Shown here in pieces: positions 22,828 to 35,215 of a DNA stretch of 64,000 nt. This DNA comes from Henckelia pumila (Eukaryota; Streptophyta; Magnoliopsida; Lamiales; Gesneriaceae), in NCBI RefSeq assembly GCF_033568475.1, contig NC_133123.1:62627522-62691521 (forward strand), written 5' to 3'. Under the pieces are notes generated by a model, which saw only the letters and a list, made by a program, of their open reading frames with translations, ran no database searches and had not been told where the DNA came from. The first letter of the stretch is position 1. Every line of letters starts with the position of its first letter. The translations under genes and the position numbers were made by a program.

Positions 22828-23828
22828 CTGTGCAAGAAAAGCTCGATCAGCAAGCTCCCTCAAAGAACTAAGCAGCCCCATAGAAGAACAAACATGATTA
22901 GTTGCTCCTGAATCAATTATCCAGTTGGAGGAATCATCCTCCACTAAAAAAGCTTCTAATACAAGTAAATCAAACTTACCGTTATTTTTCTCCTTCAGTT
23001 CCATGAGGTATCGTGGACAATTTCTTTTCCAGTGTCCATCTACTCCGCAGTGGAAACATTTTCCTTTTGGCTTTTTCTCGGCCTTTTATTGTTGGGTTTG
23101 ATGATCTTAGTCCCAATCTTGGGCTTTTTGAATTTACCACCAGGCTTTCCACCCTTAGCATTTTTCTTCTTCAAACCCTTTGAAGAAGATGGCCTATCTG
23201 CAACAGTTTCTTCAGCCTTATTTTTAACAATTCCCGAGATGGCTTTAAAAGTTTGAAGTTCATTCAGTAGTTGAGTCATCCCATAATTCAACTTATTTAT
23301 AATATAGTTGCTTGTGAATGGGATGAAATCACTAGAGAGCGAATTCAGAATAATGCTCACTTGTGTGACTTCATCAACAACTGTCCCATGCATCTTAGCC
23401 TCAGAAAAATGATTTGTCATCTGCATGACTTGATCAAGAACATGAGTGCTAGGAACCATCCTAGCATTCGTGTACTTCCTTGAGGCCTCATGACGAGCTT
23501 GCTCAGATTGTTGCCCAAACATACCTTGAAGAGATTTCATAATCTCAAAAGCAGTTTCCATGGGCTCCATCTTGATTCTTAGTGCATCAGACATGCTTGC
23601 AAGCATATATTCTTTAGCCTTGTTGTTGGACGCAATCCAACGGTCATACAGTTCCTTAACAGCACGAGTGGAATTTACGGGTAGTACCGGTGGACATTCC
23701 TCAGTAAGAACAAACTTGTTGTTCTCACTAACCAGCACGATATTAATTTTGATTTTTCACTTAGGAAAGTTTTCACCAGTCAAAGTATTGTTTGCAAGCA
23801 AAAACATGGTAGAATTTCCCATTGCCAT
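22828..23828 (-). pseudogene. E4 gag and start of protease, broken
   Basis: The start ATG is at 23828 (MAMGNSTMFLLANNTLTGENF). Codon 24 is TGA at 23757-23759 where the family has Trp. The frame then stays open to near 23085 (..VLVSENNKFVLTEECPP, MFGQQSEQARHEA, NYIINKLNYGMTQLLNELQ), a UBN2-type copia gag. A 1-bp loss near 23085 shifts the frame before the CCHC knuckle (CFHCGVDGHWKRNC, about 23025-23065). Protease follows (WIIDSGATNHVC, about 22910-22945) and homology ends at 22828. The product would form retrotransposon particles. Confidence 0.88.
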
Positions 23829-25131
23829 TTTATTGTTGCATTTACAGAAAACAAAAAATATTAAATTGTTTGAAAAAAAAATATCTATATGAACATTTCG
23901 GAATAGTAAGCTTATGCATAAATGCAAATAATAAGTACAATACCAAAATATCATTGTGTCGATAATTCAACTAACCACATACTATACTGTCGACGTTGGG
24001 ACGGTCACATAGTTTGCTTAGTTAAACCAAGACTCTTCTTGATTAATACATGTGCTACAAAAATAACTCTTATTTACACACATATTAATTACCGAAAAAT
24101 AAAATTAACTTTGGTCAAAGATATAATCAACAATTTGATCTCATATCTTCATGAGTAAGACCCTTTGTTCAAATTTTAGATTTAACTTAAGAATGACACC
24201 GTAAGGACGGCCAAACTTAAAATACATCTAAAATTCTATCATTAGAGATCTAGCCTTGATATTGAATCAAAACGGACACCACCTATAGGGTAACGAAATC
24301 AAAGCATTAAAAGGCACCGTTCTAACTATCACGTTGCATGACCAACGAAGGAGACCAATAAATAATCACTCATTATTTAATGGGTATGTTATTTTATTAG
24401 ATAACTAATTATCCAATACACTCTAGGTTTTAATAATCATATTATTAATTAGACATCATATATCATAATAACCGCTGGTTTTTAAAATTTTAATAGAATT
24501 CTCAATTCTATTAAATTCTAATGTACTAAAATCAAAATTTTAGAATCAAAAAATCCAAATTAATCGAATTAATTCAGATATTGCATTCCATAAATTCACG
24601 TAAACGATTTAATCTTATTATTTGGATCTGATAATTACATTAATTATGAAAACATTAATTCAATATTTAATCTATTGGATAATAGATAATTACATTATTG
24701 TTTCTGGCCATGATAGCCGAAACACTAAGAACTCAATTTAACAAAATATAATACTCAACTAATTGATCAAATATTGTCAACTTTAAGATCAAAATATTTA
24801 ATAGTTCGATAATTACATTAATTATCAAAACTATTGAATATATTGAATAATTGAAGTAATACTGTTCACAATAAATTCTCGAGGTAATAACGACAAGCGA
24901 TCAAAATTCTAAAATCAACCATTGATTCAATTTTGTCTTTTTTTTTCAGCCAGAACATATACTGCAATACAAGTTATTTGTCAAAACAAAAAACAATCAT
25001 TAATAGAACCCATTGTAGTCACAGTCGAAACCAATCATAAAATATGTGATAACATCAAATCGAATATTTACATTATAAACGATCGAAAAATTTATCATAG
25101 TATTTTGCAACAATCGGGCTCGGATACCACT
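23829..25131 (-). other. E4 leader and primer-binding site
   Basis: This AT-rich non-coding leader has no convincing frame. The primer site at 25115-25131 reads AGTGGTATCCGAGCCCG on the minus strand, one base off the usual TGGTATCAGAGCC core, immediately inside the LTR. Confidence 0.7.
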
Positions 25132-25644
25132 TGTTGGTATTTATGTTCGATGCGCAGCGAAAATTTGTTGAAAAAAAATTTTAAACGAATTTTTAAATTT
25201 TTTACAACAAAATAATTTTGTATAGATCGAACAAATGATCTAGTTTAATTATAAAAAACTTCACAAGTTTTCTTTTAATTAAAGATGCAAAATACTATAA
25301 TAAATTTAATAATTAAGATTCTACTATGGAATAAGAATCGTTACCAAAGTTCTTTGTATGATTCACTACTTGTATGCAATCAGCTCTTCTGGAATTCCTT
25401 CAGTTCCACGGTCTTCCTCATCAATCTTCGAATCAATCAACGGACAATAGTGTGGGCTAACTCTTTTAATTTTTCTCACAAAATTATTTACTAGAATTTT
25501 TCACAAAAAATTCTAATATGAGAAGAAAGTATGAGACGTGCTGTGTGTGTTTCTGGAAAATTTTGATCGATTATTTTTTCTCTTTAGAAGAATATCTATA
25601 TATAAAGAAAATATAGTAACGATCAAATCTTCCAAATATTTGAA

Positions 25645-25694
<50 letters not shown>

Positions 25695-25828
25695 TACAAA
25701 ATCAAATCGAATCTCAATCGGTTTGAGATTAACGTGTGATTTGAAATTCAAAATTGTAATCAATTTTGAAACAAAAAAATTGTTCTCGAAAATCTTGAAA
25801 CAAAAAATAATTCAAAAATTTTGAATTT
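25132..25828 (-). repeat. E4 5' LTR, inner fragment
   Basis: It begins TGTTGGTATTTATG next to the primer site. A TA dinucleotide run lies at 25650-25690. It is interrupted at 25828 by E3; AATTT at 25824-25828 is the E3 target duplication. Confidence 0.8.
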
Positions 25829-25986
25829 TGTTAAGAATTATAAGAAATACGGAGATGAGAGAATGAATAGGAATGCTTTATTCATTATTGGAGGCCTCTA
25901 TTTATAGAGTGTATTTACAGATTTGAATAGTAGATAACATGATAAACATAATCTCAATGATCATCTACAACAAATTATCTATAACA
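25829..25986 (-). repeat. E3 3' LTR
   Basis: This 158-bp LTR is followed on the inside by a short purine tract (minus strand TAAGTGGGAG, 25987-25996). Confidence 0.93.
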
Positions 25987-26138
25987 CTCCCACTTAGATG
26001 ATTATTGAATTAACAAATCGCTACAGAGAAATATGGGGTCTTGAGTGCTGCCTCATTAAAACCTTGTCAGAAAAACCCAATGGAAAAAACCTGAACAAAG
26101 GAAAAAGAGTACAGCAATAGATGCTCCCCTGATCTCAA

Positions 26139-29100
26139 TCATCTAAGATCCTTTAACTGATGCATCCCTATTTTGTGCACCAATTTCTTGAAAGTTGATG
26201 TCGGTAGTGCCTTTGTAAATAGGTCAGCTACATTATCACTTGAACAAATCTGATGGACATCAATATCACCTTTTTCTTGAAGCTCGTGTGTGTAGAAGAA
26301 TTTCGGTGAGATATGCTTTGTTCTATCCCCTTTGATGTAGCCCCCTTTTAATTGTGCAATGCATGCAGTATTGTCTTCAAATATAACTGTTGGGCTATCT
26401 TTGGTTGTTGGCAACCCGCATGATTCTTGGATGTGTTGCGTCATAGATCTCAACCATACACATTCTCTATTTGCTTCATGCATTTCCATAATCTCAAAGT
26501 GATTTTAAGATGTTGCTGTTAGGGATTGTTTCACTGACCTCCATGATACGGCAGTGTTTCCTCGTGTAAACACATAGCCTGTCTGGGATTTAGCTTTATG
26601 TGGATCGGAAAGATAACCTGCATCTGCATATCCAACTAAAGAAGACTTTGATTTTGTTGAATAAAATAATCCCATATCGGTTGTACCACGAAGGTAACGA
26701 AAAATGTGTTTTACATCATTCCAATGTCTTCGGGTTGGACATGAGCTATATCTCGCTAGAAGATTAACAGAAAATGCTATATCAGGACGAGTATAATTTG
26801 CGAGGTATGACAATGCTCCAATCGCACTTAGATATGGTACTTCTGGACCTATGATTTTTTCTCCATATTCAAGCGGTCGAAAAGGATCTTTGTTAGCATC
26901 AAGTGATCGAACAACAATTGGTGATGCTAATGGATGTGTCTTATCCATATAAAAACGTTTTAATACCTTCTCTATATATGATGATTGATGAACAAATATC
27001 CCATCTTGTAAATGTTAAATCTGTAGTCCAAGACAAAATTTTGTCCTTCCCAAGTCTTTCATCTCGAACTCATTTTTCAAGTAATTGGCAGTTTTAGCAA
27101 GCTCTTCTGGAGTGCCAATAAGATTTAGATCATCAACATATACCGCCACAATTGCAAAACCCTTATCTGTTTTTTTTTATAAATACGCATGGACAAATAG
27201 CATTATTTGTGTACCCTTCTTTTAACAAATATTCACTAAGACAATTGTACCAAATGCGTCCAGATTGCTTTAATCCATACAAGGATTTATGCAGCTTTAT
27301 TGATAACATAGTCTTGGGAGTTGCATTATTTTCTCTTGATAGCTTGAGTCCTTCAGGAACTTTCATATATATATCACTATCAAGTGAACCATAAAGATAA
27401 GCAGTTACTACATCCATGAGTTGCATATCAAGATTTTCTGATACTGCTAAACTGATCAGGAATCAAAAAGTAGTGGCATCCATCACAGGAGAATATGTTT
27501 CCTCATAGTCAATTCCAGATCTCTGCGAAAAACCTTGGGCTACGAGTCGAGCTTTGTATCTTACAATATCGTCATTTGCATTCCTCTTTCGCACAAAAAT
27601 CCACCTGTATCCTACTGGGATTACATTTTCAGGGGTTCGAACTATGGGTCCAAACACTTTACGTCTTTCTAGTGAATCTAATTAGCTTGTATGGCCTCTT
27701 TCCATTTTGGCCAATCATTTCTCTTTTGACAATCATTAACCGATTGTGGTTCTAAATCCCCATTATGCATAATGTCAAAGGCCACATTTAACACAAAGAC
27801 ATTATCAATAATTGTATTATTTCGATCCCACAATTTTCAAGATGATATGTAATTTGTTGAAATCTCATTATTTTCACCAAGTTGCAATTCTTCAGGAATA
27901 TTTCCTATACCAGGTTCATTGATTTCTCTTACAATATCATCCGGAATTTCTTCTTCGGGAGCTTTTGGATTTTCTTTATCTTGTACCTTTCGTTTTCGAG
28001 GTACAGTGTCCTTTGAACCAATTGGTCGACCACGCTTCTGGCGTATTTTAGATTCGTTTGCAGGTTGAATAGTAGTTGGTCTTATAGGGACATCAATTTT
28101 CACAGGGGTATTCTCTGCATGTATATGTGACTTTGTCACATTCTTTGTATTGACAAAAGCATCGGGCAATTGATTCGCAATTCTTTGCAAGTGAATGATT
28201 CTTTCAACTTCTTGCTCACTTTGATTATTTCGAGGATCATAATGAGATAGTGTTTTCTCATTCCAACTAACTTTTTGTTGTTCTTCAGGATACAACTTTA
28301 CTACTCCTAAAGTTGGAAATTCTGACTCATCAAAGTGGCAATCTGCAAACCTCGCAGTAAAAAGATCACGTGTCAAAGGTTCCAAATATCTAATAATAGA
28401 TGGTGAATCAAATCCTACATAAATCCCAATTCTACGTTGTGGACCCATTTTGGTTCGTTGTGTGGGTGGGAGAGGGACTTGAACTGCACAACCAAATACT
28501 CAAAGGTGAGAAACATCAGGTTCTCGACCGTAAGCAAGTTGTAAGGGTGAGTACTGGTGATAATTAGTTGGTCTTATGCGAACCAATGATGCAGCATGTA
28601 TTATGGCATGGCCCCACGCAGAAAATGGAAGTTTCGTTCTCATTAGTAATGGTCTAGCAATTAACTGCAACCGTTTAATAAATGCCTCTGCTAAGCCATT
28701 TTGTGTATGAACATGGGCAACTGAATGCTCAACTGAAATCCCTATTGATATACAATATTCATCAAATGCCTGCGATTTAAACTCAGCAGCATTATCAAGA
28801 CGAATTTTCTTGATTGAATAATCTGGGAATTGGGCTCGTAATTTAATAATTTGCGCAAGTAATCTAGCAAATTCTATATTTCGAGTTGAAAGCAAACTCA
28901 CATGTGACTATCTAGTAGACGCATCAATCAATATCATGAAATAGCAAAATGGTCCACATGGTGGGTGTATAGGCCCACAAATATCCCCATGGATTCTTTC
29001 CAAGAAGATTGGAATTTCAACATCAACCTTTGTAGGGGAAGGTCTTATAATTAGTTTGCCTTGTGAACAAGCAACACATGAATAATCATTATGCAAAAAA

Positions 29101-29627
29101 ATCTTCTGGTTCTTTAAAGGGTGTCCATGTGAGTTCATTATTATTTTGCGCATCATTGTTGCCCCAGGGTGACCAAGCCGATCATGCCATAGTTTGAAGC
29201 TTTGTTGGTCGATAAACTTCTGGTTTGTGCAAGTGTTTGCTTCAACTGCTTTTATTGTGGTAAAATACATTCAGAAGGGAGTGCACATAACTTTTCTTTT
29301 ATCTGCTTCTGGCCAGATATAATAGATGTAATACCAAGGTATTCAACATTATTCTCATTTAATGTTTCAATATGAAATCCATTTCGACGGATATCTTTAA
29401 AGCTGAGCAAACTTCTGCTGGATTTGCTAGCATATAGTGCATTTTCAATGTATAGGCTTGTATCATTTGGTAAAATGATTTTTTCCTTTCCATAGCCTTC
29501 AATAATTTTTGATGCACTTGATATTGTTATAACATTATTTTCAGCTAATGTTAATTCCAAAAAGTATCTTTTATTTTAAAGGATGGTATGTGTTGTACCG
29601 CTGTCTGCGAGGCATTCATCGTGATAT
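26139..29627 (-). pseudogene. E3 pol (protease-integrase-RT-RNase H), multiply broken
   Basis: Reading leftwards from 29627 the order is: protease DSGTTHTIL followed at once by a TAA; integrase zinc domain LWHDRLGHPG and CVACSQGKL (about 28990-29200); integrase core IRLDNAAEF and TQNGLAEAFIKRL (about 28680-28800); the GRPIGSKD-type linker (28000-28050); [15 protein letters not shown] (about 27510-27560) and MDVVTAYLYGSLD (about 27380-27420); and RNase H YADAGYLSDPHKA (about 26590-26640). RNase H ends ..MHQLKDLR at 26139. At least six frame breaks or stops separate these pieces, for example near 29260, 28905, 28450, 27840, 27460 and 26495. It cannot make a functional pol. Confidence 0.9.
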
Positions 29628-29791
29628 TTCATCATTAATCTAAAACAAAATATAACTCAATAAGCAATAATTTCAATAAAATGATAAATAAAATTTATTG
29701 AATAATAATCAAATAACATCACCGAAAATCCTAAACATGAATTGAAATTCAAAACAAAAACTAGACGATGATAACCTAATAACGAAAAAAT

Positions 29792-31634
29792 TGTTGGAAA
29801 ACGGTGATCAGATCAATCAGAATTGATACCCGGTGCAGCGGAAGTTTAAAAATTTTTATATGGAACGATTCCATATCATGGGTATCAAAACTTTACGATT
29901 AAATTGTGTGTGTAAAAATTAAATAACAATTATAAATTTTTACCTCCAATCTCGAAACGAGATTATGGACACCAACAGATTAATCTGCTCTTGTTGTATA
30001 TCCCAGGAACTGATGGACGAACAATTCTTCAATCAGGTCCACGAACGGAAATTTAATCCCTCTGATAGATTGCACTAAAAAATCTATCAGAAGTTTCTAC
30101 GAAGAGAATTAACGAATTTGATCCGTTAAACCAGACTGCAAATTCAAAATTCACAGGCTGGAATTTTCAGAACAGAGAGAGGGGGCGGCGGCCACTATGA
30201 AAAACTAGGGTTTTCGAAAATATTTTGTGACCTCTGTTGTATAATTTCTGTACTGCAATAACTTATTTATAATGTGGGCTGCTAACAGCTTAGGGCCCAT
30301 TAGTCATAAGTTCAAGCCTGACAAGCAAAGCCCGCATGTTCAGAAATTAATATAAAATTCATCGTGACTCAGATTGATAAACCAATTTCACCAATGTGCA
30401 CAGAAACCATTTCTGCACCTTTTAAAGTCAAGATAAATTTTCTGAATCCGAATTCAGTGATTTCCAAAAATGCCCATCCCTATGTCATTTTAGGAAATCT
30501 TACTCCCTCTACTCTTAAATAAGAAGTTCCACTTCTTTGTTCATTAAATTTAACTCTTTAAATTTAACTATCTCAACGGGGATTAAAAATCTATTACTTG
30601 TGTGACCCTCAATGGTTCAGGGATACAGCTAGCCGTGGGCTCACAACTCCTTGTGACTCGGAACAATAATTTCCGACTTGCCCATCGAATCATGGTAAGA
30701 GCGCCTAGCAACATCGCCCCATGATTCCCTAGGTATCACTGATAGTGCCTGCAAGAACCAATAGATTTTGGTTAGCATACAGTACGGTCCCTTCATCCAT
30801 ATATCCCGATCGAATCAACAACCATTGGTAAATCGAGAGTCGTTCGAGATTCGATAACTATGCAATACATCTTGAAGATCAAATAGTGACATCGCATGTG
30901 CTACTAAGAAACCATTTCTTAAAACACATCATGTACTCTGGCCAGAGATTCGTCACACTAATATCTCCTCAGATTGCATAGGATATCCACACTCGCAAGT
31001 ATGTGGTGAATCCTTGACAACAAAGCATCGACTCCTATATGTGTCGTAACTATACCCAATCCCGACACCTGATGACCCCAATAGAGTCGGTAAACGAGTC
31101 AAAGCACAGTACTAGCATATAGAGTCTCAATGATGTTTCAAGTAGTAAGGACTAATGGTGTACAACCAAAACCGCAGACTTCATCCACTCGATAAGTGAT
31201 AACCACTTGGAAAGTCCGGATAGGGTAGTTCGATCATTCATCGTATGAATATCCATTTGCATGCTTTGAACATCTCTATGTTCTATACCAATGAAACGTG
31301 GTACTCGGCATCGCAAATGCTAGTCTCAATCTCGAGCGATCCTTATCCTTATTAACGGACGGCTCAATCGACTAGGAACTGTTTAGAATATACAGTGACT
31401 ATAAGATGTGTTTCATGATAGTCATCCCCATGTACTACCACATCTTACATACACTATAGTATATTCAAGGTCTTTATCAAAACAACAATAGTATATCACA
31501 ATATAACAATATGAAGAAAGATAAAGTCATTGCCATTAATAAAAGTGTAAATTATTTTAAACAAAAGATTGTTTATACAAAGAGTCATCAAAGCCCTTAG
31601 CCACAAGTTGGCTCACCGGGCACCCACTCTTTCA
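29792..31634 (-). mobile_element. Solo LTR of the E1/E2 copia family inside E3
   Basis: It is 1843 bp, TGTTGGAAAACG..CTCTTTCA, collinear with the E1 LTRs. It is flanked by AAAAT at 29787-29791 and 31635-31639. No internal sequence is present, so it arose by LTR-LTR recombination after insertion between E3 gag and pol. Confidence 0.94.
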
Positions 31635-31672
31635 AAAATTGAACTCCACGTGAAACAAATCCATAGAAAACA

Positions 31673-32695
31673 TTATTCTTTGTTTTCTAACACACCACCG
31701 CCAATCAAATGATCTATATTTCCATCAGGATGAGGGAAAAAATCAGAGACATCCAAGTGAGTTATATCAACTGGATCATCAGAATCCACAAGATTTGCCT
31801 CTATTTTTCCTTTTTCCTTCATCGAGCTTTGGTAAAGATCCACAAGATGTTTTGTTGTACGACAGGTACGAGACCAATGTCCTTCCACCCCACATCTATA
31901 ACATTTATCTTCAAACTCCTTTGAACTTTTTCCATTTGCTTCTTCATTATTGGAATTCCACTGCTGCTGGCTTGTCTTATGTTTCTTTCCAATTTGTTGC
32001 TGATAGTTTCTTCTTTGGCCATGCCCACGGCCACGCCTGCTCTCATTGTTATGATTTTGTGCTGAGTTAGCATTTGATTCAGGAAATGCAGTTCCATTTG
32101 CTTCAGGAAATGGTGTAGATCCAGTTGGGTGCAATTGGTGATTTTTCATGAGTAACTCATTATTTTTTTCAGCAACTAGTAAGCAAGATATTAGCTCGGA
32201 GTACTTTTTGAATCCACATTCACGATATTGCTGCTGCAGGAGCACATTTGATGCGTGAAAAGTGGAGAATGTCTTTTCTAACATGTCTTGATCCGTGACT
32301 TTCTCTCCACAGAGTATTAGGGTGGAGCTGATCTTAAATAATGCAGAATTATAATCACTTACAGACTTGAAATCTTGTAAGCGTAGATGCATCCATTCGT
32401 ATTGAGCTCTTGGAAGAACAATAGTTCTCTGATGGTCAAATCTTTCTTTTAGATTTTTCCAAAGCTCTTGTGGTTCTTTCACAGTGAGATACTCGGTTTT
32501 CAACCCATCGTTGAGATGATGACGAAGGAAAATGAGTGTTTTTGCACGATCCTGCTGGGACATTTCATTTCCTTCTTTGATTGTATCCCCTAAATTCATA
32601 GAGACAAGGTGGATCTCGGCATCCAATATCCATGACAAGTAGTTCTTTCCGGACAAATCAAGTGCTTCAAATTCAAGTTTGGTGATGTTCGACAT
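31673..32695 (-). CDS. E3 gag
   Basis: This is an intact 340-residue gag. I chose the start at MSNITKLEFEALDLSGKNYLSW because the related gag of E5 starts MSNLTKIEFVALDITGKNY; the frame is open for ten codons upstream but without homology. The UBN2/DUF4219-type capsid region covers about residues 1-200 (YNSALFKISSTL, EKTFSTFHASNVLLQQQY, AEKNNELLMKNHQ). An Asn/Gln/Arg-rich basic linker and one CCHC knuckle (CYRCGVEGHWSRTC) at about 262-275 follow. It is the only unbroken frame of E3 and could in principle package other family members' RNA (inference). Confidence 0.88.
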   Translation of the reverse strand: MSNITKLEFEALDLSGKNYLSWILDAEIHLVSMNLGDTIKEGNEMSQQDRAKTLIFLRHHLNDGLKTEYLTVKEPQELWKNLKERFDHQRTIVLPRAQYEWMHLRLQDFKSVSDYNSALFKISSTLILCGEKVTDQDMLEKTFSTFHASNVLLQQQYRECGFKKYSELISCLLVAEKNNELLMKNHQLHPTGSTPFPEANGTAFPESNANSAQNHNNESRRGRGHGQRRNYQQQIGKKHKTSQQQWNSNNEEANGKSSKEFEDKCYRCGVEGHWSRTCRTTKHLVDLYQSSMKEKGKIEANLVDSDDPVDITHLDVSDFFPHPDGNIDHLIGGGVLENKE

Positions 32696-33142
32696 GATGA
32701 AATCTATACATAACATAAAAATCATGAATATTCATTAATATACAATAAATATAAATATAAATATAAATATGTATATACGAGTTTAAAGTTGAAAATGAAA
32801 ATTTAACAATGAACATAAATTATAGTACATGCATAGCAATCATACATGTGAGCTTCAATATTCTAAGTATTGGATAATGATGTGAATTCTAAATTCATGC
32901 AATTTATATGTGTTCGTTATCAATCTATATCAATATTATAATCCAGAAACAAGAGAAAAATATTATTTTAAATCATAGACTTTGAAACAAGTCAAAGTCT
33001 TTGAAAGAGAATCAATTTAAATAGTTATTTAAATAGATCATAATATACATCAATAATCTAGAATACAAGCATCATCGTGAATTCCAAAAAAAATGAACAA
33101 ATTTATATATCATACATATATTTCAAACAAACAAACACACAT

Positions 33143-33215
<73 letters not shown>

Positions 33216-33597
33216 AAACCGATATCCTTCAAGAACATCGAAAATATTTAAGATCTTAAATCATAGATCTTGAAGATTAAATATTGTGTCACTTCAGGGA
33301 CACCAACATAGAATAAAAGTAATGCTACTTCAGGAGTATTAATAAAAGTTATGAATTTGCGTTCTTCAAGAACATCAACATAACCTAGAGCTTGTGTTAC
33401 TTCAAGATTATCAATATCAAATCTAAATATTATGCTACTTCAGGAGCATTAATTTAAAACGAGAAGTATTAACATAAGACCAAAATTTATGCGATTTCGA
33501 TGGCATCAATATTAATTTAAATATTGTGCTTCATCGATAGCATTCATAGAAAAAAAAATTGTGAGTTTTACCTCAATGAGCACTCATGCTGATAACG
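32696..33597 (-). other. E3 leader: microsatellite and ~40-bp degenerate repeats
   Basis: No gene is seen. A CA run (33133-33163) leads into a TA run (33164-33211). Between 33225 and 33550 about eight degenerate units of the type 'tatgctacttcaggagcattaata' occur every 35-45 bp. The site next to the LTR (33580-33597) reads CGTTATCAGCATGAGTGC on the minus strand. Confidence 0.7.
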
Positions 33598-33755
33598 TGT
33601 TAAGAATTATAAGAAATACGGAGATGAGAGAATGAATAGGAATGCTTTATTCACTATTGGAGGCCTCTATTTATAGAGTGTATTTACAGATTTGAATAGT
33701 AGATAACATGATAAACATAATCTCAATGATCATCTACAACAAATTATCTATAACA
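33598..33755 (-). repeat. E3 5' LTR with TATA box
   Basis: This 158-bp LTR holds a TATA box (minus strand TATAAATA, 33668-33675). It is followed by TSD AATTT. Confidence 0.92.
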
Positions 33756-33760
33756 AATTT

Positions 33761-35075
33761 TAAATAATGATCAAATATCTAATATTTGATGTCTATTATT
33801 TAAAAATCAAAACTTGTTTGAATTTCTATTGAATCAGATAATCATATCCAATTCTAATATTGAAATCATTTGACATTCAAATAATTATCAAACATATCAT
33901 AATTATCTAAAATTATTACTCTATCTATATATCCAAAAACAAATTATATTTGTAATCAAATTACAAATATAAAATATAATATATTCTCTTCATTAAATTA
34001 TAAAAAAATTTATTATTTAATCCATTTGTGTGAATTAATAATTAATCATATTAATTATTTAAGAGTATCCATCGTGATTGCGTGAAGATGGTTTGGGAAC
34101 CATGGACCCATAATCTCAAGCTCCAATAAATTTAGACAAAATTAATTAAATTTCTTTAATTAATTATCTAATTTATTAGTTCCAATGTTACTCCACTAAA
34201 AACCCGGAACTGCACTCTTGAGAAATATGGAACATGTTTATCCAAATATTTGAATAGTCCATCGATATAATCATTACATGTTAATCAATCTTCCGTTCAT
34301 GTTCACAATTAAAGCTGGGTGAAATTACCATTTTACCCCTCTGTTTGTATCTAAAACCTTAAGTATCATTGATCCACTAATAAACAGTTAATTCATAATC
34401 TAATTATGAATTAGAGCACTCAAAATGTTCAGTGCTAGAACCAGTACTCAAGGGAACCATTTTAACATCCTTTCGAAAGTTACGGATTCCGTGTCTGTAA
34501 ATCATATTCTCAGCTGAATGCATTTATGAGTCTTCAAAAAGTAATTATTAAGTCTATTACTAAAATAAATTTTAACGAACAAATCAAGATACTCATTAAT
34601 ACAAACAAGGAGTCTAGGATTACTAAGGATTTAGATTGATCTACATATGATCAACTTAATGATGTTGATTAAAGTTTTTATAACGGTACTTAAAAAAAGA
34701 CTCTAAAATCACATCTGGTCCTTGTCCTATATAATCAAATAATATAAAATGCCACTACTTAGTGTCACCACACTGAAAGTTTGGATAAAACTTACACATT
34801 CAAAATATCAATAGACCGCATTAATGATTATCAATTAAATATTCATACTTTAATCAATCATGCACATTTTAAATATATTATCTATGATTTTAATCCTCGT
34901 GTATATAACAATTTTATATACTAAAATAACACAAGTATATTATATTATGAATTTTATATAGATATTCATTTTTAAGCAAAATAGTATAAAACAATCAAAT
35001 AATAGAATAAATAATTTTTTTATTTAAAATTAGTAATTAATAACAACTATCTGTTTTATGGGCACATTTCCAACA
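33761..35075 (-). repeat. E4 5' LTR, outer fragment
   Basis: It continues the LTR after E3 and ends at the TG of TGTTGGAAATGTGCCCAT (minus strand) at 35075. It is AT-rich and has no gene. Confidence 0.75.
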
Positions 35076-35090
35076 TACATATGTGTGTGT

Positions 35091-35215
35091 GTTTTTTTTT
35101 TCTTAAAAAATGAGAGTGAAAATTTCACATTTAATTCTATTTATACTTACACGAATGGAATTTGAACCCAACGCCAAATCTTGCGCTCTTACCGCTATGT
35201 CAAGGGATTCTTCAC
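35091..35215 (-). mobile_element. SINE-like tRNA-derived retroposon
   Basis: On the minus strand the sequence GACATAGCGGTAAGAGCG resembles a Pol III A box, and GGTTCAAATTCC, about 30 bp on, resembles a B box. A 3' part ending in an A-rich tail (AAGAAAAAAAAAAC, 35091-35106 inverted) follows. Box spacing and tail are those of a plant tRNA-derived SINE. The 5' limit is uncertain, and a TSD could not be fixed because E4 abuts the tail. Confidence 0.5.

Larger units (their letters stand above)
25829..33755 (-). mobile_element. E3: short-LTR Ty1-copia retrotransposon in the E4 LTR
   Basis: The two 158-bp LTRs (25829-25986 and 33598-33755, TGTTAAGAATT..CTATAACA) differ at one position by eye. TSD AATTT is at 25824-25828 and 33756-33760. 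The sequence after the 5' LTR is CGTTATCAGCATGAGTGC, not the usual Met-tRNA site. Gag is intact; pol is broken in several frames. A solo LTR of the E1/E2 family splits gag from pol. Without it E3 would be about 6.1 kb. The pol is closely related to E5. Confidence 0.93.
22828..35075 (-). mobile_element. E4: Ty1-copia retrotransposon, host of the nest; 3' half outside window
   Basis: A 5' LTR of about 2012 bp (25132-25828 plus 33761-35075) is split by E3. It starts TGTTGGAAATGTGCCC on the minus strand at 35075. A primer site AGTGGTATCCGAGCCCG (25115-25131), a 1.3-kb leader, and a decayed gag with the beginning of protease follow. At 22828 the frame is cut by GE, so the rest of pol and the 3' LTR should lie left of position 1. 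The family is distinct from E1/E2. Confidence 0.8.

Noticed and set aside
25650..25690. TA and CA dinucleotide runs (also 33133-33211, 51688-51720, 52208-52255) as functional sites
   Set aside because: Ordinary microsatellites; no sign of function.
35140..35200. A functional tRNA gene
   Set aside because: A- and B-box-like stretches are present but no cloverleaf or acceptor stem can be formed; the A-rich tail points to a SINE.
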